Notes: generated by a model from the letters alone, not told the origin. Shown: positions 46,476 through 58,952, numbered from the stretch's first letter. The stretch is DNA of 64,000 nt from Lineus longissimus (GCF_910592395.1 NC_088324.1:7776953-7840952); one strand, 5' to 3'. Numbers and translations: made by a program.

Positions 46476-47210
46476 CCCCAGATAGCGATATTCAGTCACC
46501 TATTTTAGTGTAGTGGGCAAGGCTGGAAAAAGGCTCTATAGCCTACAAGAGATACCCCTTCCAGAGGTATAACCAACTTGTATTGGTGTCATTATTATCG
46601 TGCAAAACTGACAAATTTCAATGTAGTTGTGTACAGTGAAGAGTTTCTACCAGGTTTACACAGATTTTTCACTGCAAATGTAAACAAAAAAAACATCAAC
46701 ATTGAGTATTATCAGTTTTATTAAATAAAATGATTATATTTACAGAGACTTATAACAACATAACAAATAGAGAAAGATATTTTAAACCAGATGCCTACAT
46801 GTACGTAAAGTGGACACCTCTGCCGAATGCCAGACCCCATTGATAGGCAGGGAGAACCCTTGTTTTCGAACACTACTACACATGTACATAAAAGTACACC
46901 TTGGTGACCTACATGTAATACAAGAGGGGTATGATCATGAATATTTGAGCGGTTAGGATTTTGATACCGGACCGAGGTGACATTTTGACAATGGATATCG
47001 CTCTGTCAGCAGTCAGAAATGCAATCAAACTTCTTTTTTTTTTCATGTCTGGAATGCCTAGAAATAATGATACAAAACAATCAACTTGATTTTGGAAGTT
47101 AACCAGGGAAAGAAATCACTATGTTCTCATTCTGGGATCAAAATTTGAACCTCTCTAATGCCCGTCCAACACAAGAGATAAATCAACGTTGGAAACCAAA
47201 TTGTTTTGTG

Positions 47211-47321
47211 CACAGGCCCCTGAAGCCGAGTTTGCGGGATTATTGGGTTAAACAATGGGATATATGGCTTATCCTATTGTTTAGCCCGATAATCCCGCTA
47301 ACTAGGCTTAAAGGGCCTGTG
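47211..47321. repeat. 111-bp inverted repeat (hairpin)
   Basis: Arms cacaggccc ... gcgggattat.gggttaaacaat and the complement end at gggcctgtg. It lies between the TMEM175 and Flower 3' ends and may be a small MITE. Confidence 0.7.
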
Positions 47322-47829
47322 TTTTGTGTAATAGACGATATATATTTTTCAACCAACATGACGTAAATTCTTATCTTATCTTCTGAAAAGAAATCATCCC
47401 GTGTTAGACGGGCTTCAAATAAACAAATATTCACAGCCAAATAAGAGCGCAACGCAGACAAGAAATCATTGTCACCCCCATACGCAATAAATACATCAAA
47501 CTTCTTTTATCGCAAGCAACAGTCAGTCAAATTTAAATTTTGTAAAACACCAATCATGCAGCTACTCAGTTTCATCAGAACACATGGGAATGACTCGGAA
47601 GCTCGGTGTCCTTTAGATAGAGTGATTCTATTGTAATTTCGTCTAAAAGTTGAAGTCCGAGTGGGAGACATAAATGTTATGCAATCTTTCCAATGACAAA
47701 CTTGGCACCAGTGAGAAGATATGTTTTTGTGGCCTTGCCTGACAAAGGCCAAAGACTATCACAACTCGGTTCCTAAAATGCAACGTTGGTGATAAAATCG
47801 TCATTTTTAAAAGTCGAGTTTCGGCGTGA

Positions 47830-50493
47830 TCATTTTTGCATATTGAGCGTCGTTTCGCTTTCCTGGTTTTCTACTAACGTAAGCTTCATGTCGTCGTCGT
47901 CCTGCGTGGAGACCCGCGACATCATCGTATCCCGGTCGGCTCTGAAAAAAAGGCGACTTCCTGTTAGAATTTGAATTTACTTTTGACACTTTTTGTTCAG
48001 GCCACACCAATTTAATTTCTTGACCAACAACCAATGACACATTTACCCAGTGTGACAAAAGAACTTAAAGCCTTTTGAAAGTATCGTAAAGTAATAGGTT
48101 AAGGGACACAGAAAAAATATTTTTCATGTGTCAAACCTGGTGAATTCAGGGGTTTCGGGGCGTAGGTTTTTGGCACGGTATAAGCCAACTGATTATGAGT
48201 GTTGCTTGTGCATTAGTTTAAGTCGCGAAATCCATACAATGCTCGCACCAAATTTTCTCTTACACGTCGACCCGTGCAGGGCCTACTTACTTTTTTCCTA
48301 AGGCCATGAGGCCGTATAGTGCTCCTGACACAAAGATACTACCCGCTCCAAAAAGTGTTGTCAACTCGGGACACAAGGCTACAGGAATAATTGCCAACCT
48401 AAAAGAAAGAGATAGTCATGCTTGATAATTACTAGGTAGCAGACGTTAAAAGTTTTGTCATGCTCAATTTTAGTTTTAACCTCTCCTGTCATTTTGCCAA
48501 AGCAGACATGCTACTCAAGCATCCCTTCCAGTAATAGCTTCCATGTTGTAGAACCCACAGCTAAAAAAGATGCTCTCCCAATTCGATAGCTGGTTCTGTC
48601 CAACCTTAGCCAAGGAGGGGAATGTCTCGGGGGGGTTTGTGTAAGGGCCGGAGACTTACTTACTTAATTCTCTTTGTCCCTGTTTTGATGGGAAATAAGG
48701 CCACGAGGGCCAGATAAGTGAACATTAACCCCCCCCGATTTCCTCAGAATGACCTAATGGATATTCAAATGGCGATGGCGTCTCTACATCAAATTTTTCA
48801 AGGGGTAATACCCATACTTACGCGCAGTACAAAATAGCTTTGTTCCAATATGGCCGCTTATCCGCAAATTCACTGATGTTCTGTATAAAGTCTAAAAACT
48901 GACAGCAACATGGCGCCTCGAATAAACAAACTACGAATCCAGCCACACTGAAAGAAAATAGATGAAAAGTTTAGAAACAGGCGGATGAATGGGTGGGGGA
49001 CATGGTCTTTAAGATTTGGTCTATAATGTTGTTAGCGTCAAACAATTTCTTATTCAGGCTGGCACACCTTGTTTACAAGAATAATATTTTGTATAAAACA
49101 AAGAGAATTAGGCTGCTGAGATAAATCCACTCAAGTCCTCTGGTAACATGCCACTGTAAGTTAATTCTATGGGTCCCGGCAACGCCCTCACCAAAATTAG
49201 AACGTCGCACCATCTACACGTACGTGTCCTTACATTTGTAACATTCCTGCAGCTATACATTTTGGTGTAAAGGTTACACAAGCCCAGACGCCCAATGCCA
49301 TGGCAACTGGAAACAAGAAAATACAGAATATGTTAGTCCCCCAATGTGCATTTCTAGATTGTGTCAGTTTGCCAGCTGAAGGACAAATTCAAACACTTTG
49401 ACAGATGATAATGATAATGATAATGATAATGAAGTTTTTGTATAGCGCTTTTCCATGGATTTGGTCTGTGCTCAAGGCGCTCCCTCTCCGTGTGATCTTG
49501 TAAATAAGTGCGTTTTTAGTTGTGCCTTGAAAGTGTCAGTGTTTTGGCAATCTTGTATGCGCTTGGGGAGTTTGTTCCATAGCCGTGGCCCACATGCAGC
49601 GAAGCTACGGTCCCCAAAGTTCGTTTTCGTTCGTTTTTCACAAAGAACCGTTGAACCAGATCTTGTTGTTCGTGTAACCTCCTTGGTGCAAAGAAGTTCC
49701 TGGAGGTACGTTGGCGCAGATTGTCTCAGACATTTGAATACCTGCAGAAGGATTTTGAATTCAATCCGAGCAGACACTGGGAGCCAGTGTAACTCGCGCA
49801 GATAGCCTACATCAAGAAGAGTTTACGACATTACCCCGACAAAAACACTAGACCTTGGTGAGTAGGCTTTTTACAGGTTTTTAATTTAAACTCAATCATT
49901 GGTCAGTTATGCGCAAACCCTAGGGCTAGGCCTATACATGCTTCCCGAAATTGGTGGCTTGCATTGGAACTAACTTTTTCCCCTTGTCCGTCATTAAAGG
50001 CATTCAAGTGTGTTGGTCAACCATGACTATCTCCTTTGTCCCTCCACCATAAGGCTTAGTTTCCCCTTATGACATCACTATTTCGGACACTCAGCGCCCC
50101 ATTTGTGGAAAGGTGTATACCACCGTGACCGTTGTAACCAGAACCGAAGTTCTTAAGTGCCGTATTGATAACAATGATTACTACGAGAATGTGAAATGAC
50201 GCGATATAAAGTCCTGAAGTTGATGATGACAAGAATGAAAAGAGCTCAGGCAGATGTTGATGACTGATGACCAAGTGATGTCTCAGTCTGTGTCTCCGTC
50301 ATCCGTGTTTGATGATGATGATGACCAGATGTCACTTCTGAAAAAAACTGGTTATTTCTTCAATCAAAAGCAAGAAAAAGTACTAACGCAGAGAAGAAAT
50401 TGTTCCTAAGGCTCTTGCCCCGAACCTTAGCCACCAAGACACCTCAGGGTGGTTGGCATTCTGTTGATTTTGAAGGCTTGTTGTTTGGCCCAT
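47830..50493 (-). CDS. CACFD1: Calcium channel flower homolog
   Basis: Five minus-strand exons: 50388-50493, 49234-49306, 48822-48947, 48291-48398 and 47830-47941, all in compatible phases, giving 174 residues (human about 172). The N-terminus MGQTTSLQNQQNANHPEVSW leads into WWLRFGARALGTISSLLAMA and a series of four hydrophobic helices. The family motif IVAGFVVCLFEAPCCCQFLD holds the conserved glutamate proposed to act in Ca2+ passage. KRPYWNKAILYCALAIIP and ALYGLMALGKK follow, and the cytoplasmic tail is acidic (STQDDDDMKLTLVENQESET). Flower is a synaptic-vesicle and plasma-membrane protein of Drosophila linked to Ca2+ entry, endocytosis and cell competition. Intron 49307-50387 contains a LINE 3' fragment in the same orientation. 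Head to head with the MetX-like gene, start codons 554 bp apart. Confidence 0.93.
49400..49800 (-). mobile_element. LINE 3' end in a Flower intron
   Basis: Minus-strand remnant: ARIEFKILLQVFKCLRQSAP, FGDRSFAACGPRLWNKLP and FKAQLKTHLF, then a short 3' UTR (gcgctatacaaaaacttcat) and a (attatc)n tail at 49403-49436. Confidence 0.85.
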
Positions 50494-51046
50494 CACTTCC
50501 TTTACATGTATTTTCTTTCAAATGTACAGCAATGTACAGGCGAGATAGGATTTGATGTGGCGGCCTCGTTTTCAAACCCGGAAGCAATTTTATATGCAGT
50601 GCCGATTGTAAATTAATCGTCGAATAGACAAATAACTTACAGTGTGCTTCAAAAAAATGCTTTGCGAATATTGCTCAAGCTTGGCAATCGGGGAGGTTTG
50701 ACATTTAATTCAAATCAATGGACAATATATATCAGACCATCACTTGGGAACTGCCCCCCCCCCCCAGCAGAGTGCTGAGTCACCTGGGTGGTGTGACCAG
50801 TTGTATATCCCCTATCAATATCTAAGGGTTATGTATCTCAAACTAGAAATCTTCAACACTCATAACAATATTAGGTAGGACTTTATTATCCAAGGGTACC
50901 GAATTTCGCCATTGCAAAGTTTTTTTGCCCATAATTTTGTTGCAAATAGCGCCCCATAGAATCAAGCCAGCTGATAAGAAAGTAACAACATAACCAGCAT
51001 GACCAAATTTGTTGTCAATATATTGCCAATGTAACACTTTGTCATC
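50494..51046. promoter_or_regulatory. Shared Flower/MetX-like promoter region
   Basis: 553 bp between two divergent start codons. It contains acccggaagc (50576-50585), which fits an ETS-factor site, and a run of C at about 50755-50765. Function inferred from position. Confidence 0.4.
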
Positions 51047-54000
51047 ATGATTCCCACTCAAAGGTGTATTCAGAGACTTTGTATCTCAAAGTTTACCCAA
51101 GTTTGGAAGGAATTGAGCCCAGGAACCCCACGAATATTGGTCAACTTTTCCCACTCGGATTCCAGTGGCAGGGTAGGCCCTCCTCTCTCCGCATCTGATC
51201 CAGAAGCAGGAGCGGTTGGCGGTTCATCGGCGGCATGCTCTGCACCGATTACCCTTGACGAGGTCAAAGTCCCTGATGGACGCGACACATTCAAGGGACT
51301 AGAGACCGACTTTCCTTGCCTCAGGAAAAGGTGAGTAGGCCTAGTCTGAGCCAAAAGGAACCAAAATCAAAAAGCCTTGACGATGACGGCAATAGTTGAC
51401 ATCGCAAGCGCGAACGTGCGAACTTGGGCGTAGTGTATAATTTAGCATTTGGCTGGACGGTAACAGTAGTGAATTGTGACTCCGTCTCTAATAGCATTCT
51501 GCGAAGATGACGTCACTGCAGCTGCTGCCCTCTATTTCCCCATCGCTGAATAACAGGCAATATCGGACAAACATGCGATTTCGTAATGGATTCAGGCTTT
51601 CTAACTAGGGCAGTTAGATTCAATCTGGCACATGTCCGAGTGTTGGAAATACTACATAATTGTTCTGAATATTTCTCTCTCTGACTCTATGGTATCATTC
51701 ATGCTAAAAACAATGCAGGGTCAAAGATAATTGACGTTGAAATAAGCTCATATGCGTAGAAATAAGTGTCGATGTCCGACTGTCACGTGACTAAAACGTC
51801 ATGAATATCTTATTCAAATGACCTTGTGAGCTATGAATAGTAACGTCGCGGAATGCTATTTACTCTTTGTCATTCTTTTTTACTAGCCCCTCAGTAGGCC
51901 CCGAACCACTGTATGAGAAGATAGTCTCAGGATACAAGATGTTTCACCACAACCAACCGTTCCATTTCAAGTACAGCAATGGCATCCTACCGGAATTCAA
52001 GATGGCGTACGAAACGTGGGGCGAACTCAACGAGATGAAAGACAATGCCGTTCTGATATGGACGGGGCTCTCTGCACACTCGCATGTGACTAGCCACAAG
52101 GTAAAATACTAGAGCAAACGAGCGATTTATATCGCTGCGATCATGATCGCACACCACAAAAAATCGCTTGTTTGCGATGGTCATCACAAGGCGCCTGCTG
52201 AAAAAAGGGCTGCCGCAGCAAAAGGGTTAAAGCAAACACATTGATGGGCTATGACATCTATTAATAATTATTGTGGCGACAAAATCTTCTATACATGTAT
52301 TTCTCTTTTTCTGCAGGATAATCCCAAGGAAGGTTGGTGGGAGAAATTTGTTGGTGAAGGACGTCCGATCGACACATCTAAATTCTTTGTGATATGTGCC
52401 AACCATATTGGAGGCTGCTTTGGTTCGACGTAAGTGTCGAGGGGCAAGTTTCGAGAAAAAAAATTCTGTCTGACATTTTTAGTTTACTTCAGTGAATAAC
52501 TGTGGAAAATCTGTTCAAATGAAATGTTTGAAATCTTCTATTTTCATCGGGTTAGAAATATGTATGGCCAGCTTTGGACTCCTTCACTCGAACCATCTGG
52601 AGTCCGGCTGACTGAGCAGCTCATCTGAGGTCTTCTGGAAGGTTTCAGGACAGCCAGGGGTTAAAGTGTATCGTTAGATGATAACCTACAGCGTAGTTGA
52701 TATCGGACTATAAACCTTGTCTTTAACGCGGGTACATTTCAAGCAGATGAACTTCGTTGAGAAGGCATCCTGACAATATCGGGCCATTTCACTCGATACT
52801 TACGCGTGAGGAGAAGTCGTGTTGTAGGCCCTGTTTGCTAGAGGACGGCGAGAAGGTAGTTTCTAGAATTTGTAAGTTTTGGTCTGCAATGTCAATTTGA
52901 CCTTTGTTTATTCCAGTGGGCCGTCCAGCATAAATCCTATGACAAAAAAGGTAAGAACATAAGTACACTTCCAACCTACCGGAATATTTGACAGTTCTGT
53001 GTCTTCATCTTCCTCCTCGGTGTTCAGAGTTTTTGAGATTGTCACATTATCCATTAAATTTCTGCAGCAAATGCAACATCAAGTCTATATCGCCAAGTGA
53101 AAGTGAACAAATTTGCCCAATTTTAGCATCGCGAAAATTCGATATACTGTAAACCGAAAATGTTTGTGTCCCAGACATTTTCTGCAACCAGCGAAATTTG
53201 CGAAAACTAAACACCATCGAAAACAAGATTTTATTGAAATTACTGTTAAGAGTATTCTCAAACGGATTATATATATTACAGTTCTGGACCTAGAGAATAA
53301 GTTGATCATAACCACAAAACTTTGGAACGAACGTGAAGCAAAAAAGTCCAAAAATGTGTCAAAGAATAAAAGAGATGAACACATGATGCAAAGTTCGTCA
53401 ACCCCTCTCCCCCAGATATGCCAGAAAAAACAGTGTTTTTTCCCATGACAATTTCGACATGCTCCCTTAGAAACTTGATAATCATTCCGACTCTGTCACT
53501 TGTCTCTTCCAGCCATATGCGACCACCTTCCCGATGCTATCGGTCGATGACCTAATTAATGCTCAGGTGCTATTACTCGAACACCTCGGAGTCGAAAAGG
53601 TAGGTTTTAGAACCCTTGATTTTTAAAACCCTTTCACTGTGGGTGACGTACACCCCGTCATGTGCCAACGTGCTGGATTCAAATAGAACGGGTGTTTTCA
53701 CTCACTATCCCTGACATTTATCCATTCTCTCATCTCTCCTTTCCAGCTCCATGGAAGTGTAGGGTCCTCACTGGGGGGCATGTGTTCACTCACTCTCCCT
53801 GACATTTATCCATTCTCTCATCTCTCTGTTCCAGCTCCGTGGAAGTGTAGGGGCCTCACTGGGGGGCATGTGTTCACTCACTCTCCCTGACATTTATCCA
53901 TTCTCTCATCTCGTTGTTCCAGCTCCGTGGAAGTGTAGGGGCCTCGCTGGGGGGCATGTGTTCACTCACTCTCCCTGACATTTATCCATTCTCTCATCTC

Positions 54001-57000
54001 TCTGTTCCAGCTTCATGGGAGTGTAGGGGCCTCACTAGGGGGCATGTGTTCACTCACTCATTCTGACATTTATCCATTCTCTCATCTCTCTGTTCCAGCT
54101 TCATGGAAGTGTAGGGGCCTCCCTGGGGGGCATGTGTTCACTCACTCTCCCTGATATTTATCCATTCTCTCATCTCTCTGTTCCAGCTCCGTGGAAGTGT
54201 AGGGGCCTCACTGGGGGGCATGTGTTCACTTACTCTCCCTGACATTTATCCATTCTCTCATCTCTCTGTTCCAGCTCCGTGGAAGTGTAGGGGCCTCACT
54301 GGGGGGCATGTGTTCACTTACTCTCCCTGACATTCCATTCTCTCATCTCTCCTTTCCAGCTCCATGGGAGTGTAGGGGCCTCACTAGGGGGCATGTGTTC
54401 ACTCGCCATCGCCGCCATGTATCCAGAAAGAGTATCAAGGTATGTCGCCGTCATCTTAAATAATATTCTTCTGAAGAGAATGGGAAGTTGCTGTGTTCAC
54501 AATGAATAATATCAGAGAGAAAGTATGCAATAAGATAATTTTTTGTTGAGCAACTGGACTAGCTTTTGAAACCACCGGTTCCTGCAATGTGTGAGAAAAA
54601 GATCTCTCATCAACTGATAAAACCGGTAATTTCTGGGTTTGATCTATTGATTGCTGGTTGCTGCAGCGACTGATCATTGTCGCAAGCACCTGCGATGACC
54701 ACTGCAAACAAGCGATTATCGTCGCGTGCGATTTAATCACAGATAGCAGCGATTTAGACTGTCCTTTGCAGGCCGCTTCAGTGTTGCTGCATTTCCTTCC
54801 AGAACAATATCTATATCGAGTTGTGCGGCGACCCATCCATCTTCCATCGCTCTCCGCTACCTGCAGCGGCGGACCATCATGGCTGATCCGTTATGGAATC
54901 GAGGTTACTACTACGACGGCCCCTTCCCGCGGCTTGGATTGAAATTAGCAAGGTACAGTGGAACAATTTCTCCGTATCAGCACTATCCGGATGTAATTAT
55001 CCCCTGGCAGATTGCATCCTTGCTCGTGTGTTAATTCTTTCAAACTTTCTTGCACATTCTTGTTTTAAACATCAGTTTAAATGAGATTTTAAGCGACAGG
55101 GACTTCAGTTCAAGGCAAAACCATTCCTTGAGGACACTTTCCATGATTTCGGAGAATCTCGCAAGTACTTTTTGAATAGAGCCTTGCAAAAGCAGTGTCG
55201 GACGGAATGATCGATTTTGCCGAAAACTTTTAATATTATTTCCCACAAGAGCAATGCATCCTCCCCTCAGATAAATAGATTTGATGTTAGAAATATACTT
55301 TGAGTTTCTATTCATCATTATACATGTAGGTGAAATACTTCACCAAAGCCCTTTCAAATAGGATTTTTACGTCGCAATGGCCTTATTTTGTTATTCGCCT
55401 TGACCATGTATAAATAAAGACCTAGGCCTATTCCGATTTCTCACGGCGCTCGCTTATTGCAAGTTCTACAGTATATGTTATATCACATTTCTTCAAAATT
55501 AGCATTTACGTTTAAAAGCTTGGTGTTGGCCAAATTTTTGTGATGACCGCTTTTGAAAGACACCCTGTACATATCTGTTGATACCAGTCACAGAACTTAA
55601 CATCTGATGGTTTATTTTTAAGGGAAATAGCATTTGTGTCGTATCGCAGTGGCCCGGAATGGGACCAGCGCTTCGGGCGAAAGATGATGGAAGACTATGA
55701 GCAGCCAAACCTCTGTCCAAACTTCCTGATCGAGAGCTACCTCGACTACCAGGGAGAAATATCCTCAGTTAATTTCGATCCGAATTCTTTACTGTATATA
55801 TCGAAGGTGAGTCCAGCATCTTTGTTATTTTGGATTGACACAACTTGTATCTGCACTGTTGTTTCACAGCAAGTGAACGCATCGATTCATGATCGACGTA
55901 ACGTGACCTCGACAGTGTATTATTTTGATGTTGCTTGTCGCATGATACCATGGTGTGGCCTCATTTTGCCCTTTGGCTGGATGTGACCTATGGGTTACTG
56001 TTTCTTGTGATTTTAGCTTTTTATTCATCACTTATCATCACTCATCCAGATGTGAGCAGTAGAAGCAACTGCATTTTTGATGCTGCACCAGGCCAGTGTT
56101 GACATTCTCTGTAGCGGAGATTACCATTTTGGAGGTTGGTTTTTGGCTGTTCGTAATGTTAATAAAAGAATTGTGAAAACTATGACACGACATCCAACTG
56201 GCTCGGTGACGTGTGTGGTGATAGGCCAGATGAAAATACTACCTCTAGTTAACTGCTGGGAATATTCATCTTCTCCACACTGACTCCGTTTCCTGATGCT
56301 AAGCGCTCTCTTCCCAGGCAATGGACCTCTACGACCTCGCAGATGGTTTCTCCACGATGAAGGAGAGTCTGGCAAGAATCGTTAGTCCCACCATGGTGAT
56401 AGGCGTACAGACTGATGTCCTCATCCCTGTACAGCAGCAGCGAAAGTTAGCTAAAATGCTCATAGAGGCCGGTAAGATCCAAACTTAAGTGCTAATCCGC
56501 CATTTGATGACGTTGTTGACACCGGATTCGAAGAACTAGGTAAAAAAAGTCGACATATCCATGAATTTCTCATTCAGCTATTTCTCTGATTTCTATTCAG
56601 GAAACGACGCCGTGACGTATTACGAATTGAACTCCATCTACGGCCATGACACGTTCCTGCTGGACTTGGCCAGTGTTGGAACAGCTATCAAGGTATGTCC
56701 TGAATAAATCCTGCTCGTCTCAGGACTGGTATCTTTTTGCTGAGCAATGGGTATTGGCAGAGCTATTGCTGCCGCTAGGTTGTGCTGATTGTCGCTAGGG
56801 TATTCCATTGTTGAGACAGAGATATGGGGCAGAGAGTGGAAGAGGGTCGGCCTCATGATCAGGAGGTCGTGGGTTCGACTCCCGGCTGAGTCACTGCTTG
56901 GTTCCCCTACTGATCGAGTTCAGGTGAGCGCCGTCCAGCTGCTCCTTGAAACCCCCGATTGATTTCTGTGGAGACTGGGCCAATGATTTGTTATCCCGTT

Positions 57001-57219
57001 CTGCTTTGGTGACAAATGTCCAACGAGGCTTGGGCCCCGGCTCTCTCTCACAGCTTAGCAAGTCTTCTCAGGCCCTGTGTTTACTGCCCCCCCCCCCTCC
57101 CTATTTACTGGACCACCCTGTATTCACTGGATGTGTTTGTTTTCCAGGGCTTCCTAGAAACGACTGGAAATAACGAAAAGAACGATGGCGAGAAGAGGAA
57201 ATTCGCACTTCTCGGATGA
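51047..57219 (+). CDS. MetX-like homoserine O-acyltransferase family protein, probably mitochondrial
   Basis: Eleven exons: 51047-51330, 51887-52100, 52317-52429, 52917-52950, 53513-53599, 54360-54439, 54803-54952, 55623-55806, 56318-56471, 56601-56692 and 57148-57219. They total 1464 nt, 487 residues plus stop, with all phases consistent. The start at 51047 gives a leader with Arg/Lys and no acidic residue in the first 20 ([20 protein letters not shown]), typical of a mitochondrial presequence. The alpha/beta-hydrolase core has [37 protein letters not shown] and the nucleophile elbow GASLGGM (Ser). It also has the acid loop [11 protein letters not shown] (Asp) and YGHDTFL (His), so the catalytic triad is intact. 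Bacterial and fungal members transfer acetyl or succinyl groups to homoserine or serine. The substrate in animals is not something the sequence shows. Exon 6, which carries the nucleophile, is preceded by seven partial copies of its acceptor region. Confidence 0.92.
51494..51856. mobile_element. Mariner-type MITE, copy B, near a splice acceptor
   Basis: Same 363-bp element as 9022-9384, flanked by TA (51492-51493 and 51857-51858). Its right end is 28 nt before exon 2 of the MetX-like gene. Confidence 0.88.
52112..52180. repeat. Hairpin with gcaaac.agcgatt arms
   Basis: Inverted arms gcaaacgagcgattt and its near complement, centred on gcgatcatgatcgc. It begins about 11 nt after the exon 2 donor of the MetX-like gene and is related to the element at 8211-8367. 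Confidence 0.6.
53695..54404 (+). repeat. 88-bp minisatellite carrying the exon 6 acceptor and exon start
   Basis: Acceptor-plus-exon starts at 53747, 53835, 53923, 54011, 54099, 54187, 54275 (88 bp apart) and 54360 (85 bp). Each unit has about 45 bp matching the coding start ([15 protein letters not shown]) followed by intron sequence ending in ttccag. Only the last unit continues into a full exon with a donor. Confidence 0.95.
56835..56965 (+). mobile_element. tRNA-derived SINE fragment
   Basis: Has a tRNA-like middle (ggcctcatgatcaggaggtc) and a perfect B-box gggttcgactccc. Stem pairing is poor and the following cggctgagtcactg is not an acceptor arm. In the last intron of the MetX-like gene. 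Confidence 0.5.
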
Positions 57220-57280
57220 TGGAGGACTGATAATTTTTGTCCGATTATCTAATCAAATCTGAAGTCTGCAAAAGTTTCTA

Positions 57281-57366
57281 CAGTGGAACCTCCATTAGCG
57301 GACACCTCTCTATTAAGGGCAGCACTTGTCAGTCCTGAGGGTGTCCTTAATAGAAAGATTCTACTG
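57281..57366 (+). mobile_element. Pogo-like MITE, copy 18 (internal deletion)
   Basis: Both ends present with TA flanks (57279-57280 and 57367-57368), but the middle is deleted. It lies 61 bp after the MetX-like stop codon, probably within the 3' UTR. Confidence 0.85.
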
Positions 57367-57697
57367 TATCAAGTGACAACTAAAGTGCCAGCAGATGAGT
57401 GATTTTATTGCTGCGACCAGCAACAATTATTGCCATGATGAGCAATAAAAAGATTGCACCTCTGCAGAAACTGGTTTTGATATTGAATGCAGGTCACAGC
57501 AATCGCTTATCGTTGCTGGCCATTCGGTAACCACCACAAATAAAAGATTTTAGTTGCCTTTGGGTCATGATTGCAGGTTGCTGTTACAAAAATCGCTAGT
57601 TTGTGGGATGCTTTATGTAAGAGTGATATCAATATGCATCCTAATGCTTTCTGTGTTCTCCTCACATATTCTGGCCTATCAACAGCTGATTCTCCTT

Positions 57698-57863
57698 TTA
57701 ACCCTTTCAAGGCCGATTGTTGTACAGGTGACGTTTTAACCCTGTTCTTTCCGATGATGAGTTGGAAGATTTGAAACAGAGACTTACTGCTTCACTTGTG
57801 CGGGATTTTCAAGATGGTAAAAATTGTCATTTTTACCAGAGAATTTGCCAGTGAAAGTGTTAA
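57698..57863. mobile_element. 166-bp piggyBac-like MITE
   Basis: TTAA at 57698-57701 and 57860-57863. Left inside end is accctttcaaggccg; the right, inverted, is cactttcactggca. Confidence 0.55.
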
Positions 57864-58738
57864 ATGTTCAAATTGGTTCCCCGGAGCTGTCGGATGGTAT
57901 GTCGTGTGTGATCTGGTTACTGATTCAACCCACAGTTGCTAACGACCATCTGGGAAAAAAGGTGCTATCGAAATCACTTATCATTTCTCAAATGTACTGT
58001 GAACCTGAACACTCATGCCAATTTATTTTTGCAATTGACGAAGTTTTCTAAAAAAAGTTTTTTTAAAGATTTTTTGGCAAACTAGAAAATATCATTTGGG
58101 TTTGCTATTCAAACAACAAAGTACTTATGATTATTTACGTTGATTATTGTTAAAATTCTATAATATTTCTAAGATGTATTTGAATTGTTATAATATTTCA
58201 AAGATAACTTAGATTTATAATAATATTTCAAAGATATAATTATAGTGTGGTATTCTCATATGAAAACACAGTGTACCACGGTGGATTTAATGGGGACTAC
58301 GGGCAGGGGGAGGGGGTTACATTGGCCATCTTCCGCCGACTAATATGCAAAGTAAGGGCATTAACTCAGGCTTGATTCAGCACTAGATATACTAGTGTCC
58401 CTCGTACAAGCGTGAATAGTTCGGACGTTCTGTTCAATGTGAGAGACCCCTATTGGCAACTTTGTGTAACTATTTATCTTGCCTACCTAGCAGATGCCTA
58501 TATAGTCCCGTTAAACCCTTTAATCTTCAGAAGAGATAATTACCAGTGTGATGCCTTCGTAGTGCCATTGTTAAAAATTTTGAAGAAAAAAAAAAAATTT
58601 TGTTTTTATTTGTAGCTTTGTTTCATTTCGCTTAAAGAATGAATAGTTCTTTATGGATTATTTGTACTGATCGTTGTTAATTCTGTTATGATTTGAAGAT
58701 ATATTTCATTATTATATGATAATGATAGGAATAGCAAA
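57864..58738. other. No gene seen; AT-rich short repeats
   Basis: Tandem ataatatttcaaagat words at about 58160-58240 and an A run at 58586-58598. Nothing coding is supported. Confidence 0.4.
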
Positions 58739-58740
58739 TA

Positions 58741-58952
58741 CAGTCCAAATCTCAATTGGCATCCTGTAAATCGCGTCAGTGGTGCGACATAGTTGGTCAG
58801 TGGTTCGTCATTGACGTGCTACCCAGCCAATAGGTCGCGCGGAACTGACGCGAAACATAAGCGCGTCGCTGGTGATCATTGGCGCGTAACTCCTGCATAC
58901 GTTGCGCATCATTGACACGAAGCAGGACAGATGTCAATTGTGATTAGGACTG
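58741..58952. mobile_element. MITE with cagtccaa ends, copy B
   Basis: TA at 58739-58740 and 58953-58954. Inverted ends of about 28 bp: cagtccaaatctcaattggc and the complement of gtcaattgtgattaggactg. Confidence 0.82.

Noticed and set aside
51070-51354. Minus-strand frame antisense to exon 1 of the MetX-like gene
   Set aside because: The plus-strand frame has a start, a donor in phase with exon 2 and a sensible leader; the antisense frame has none.
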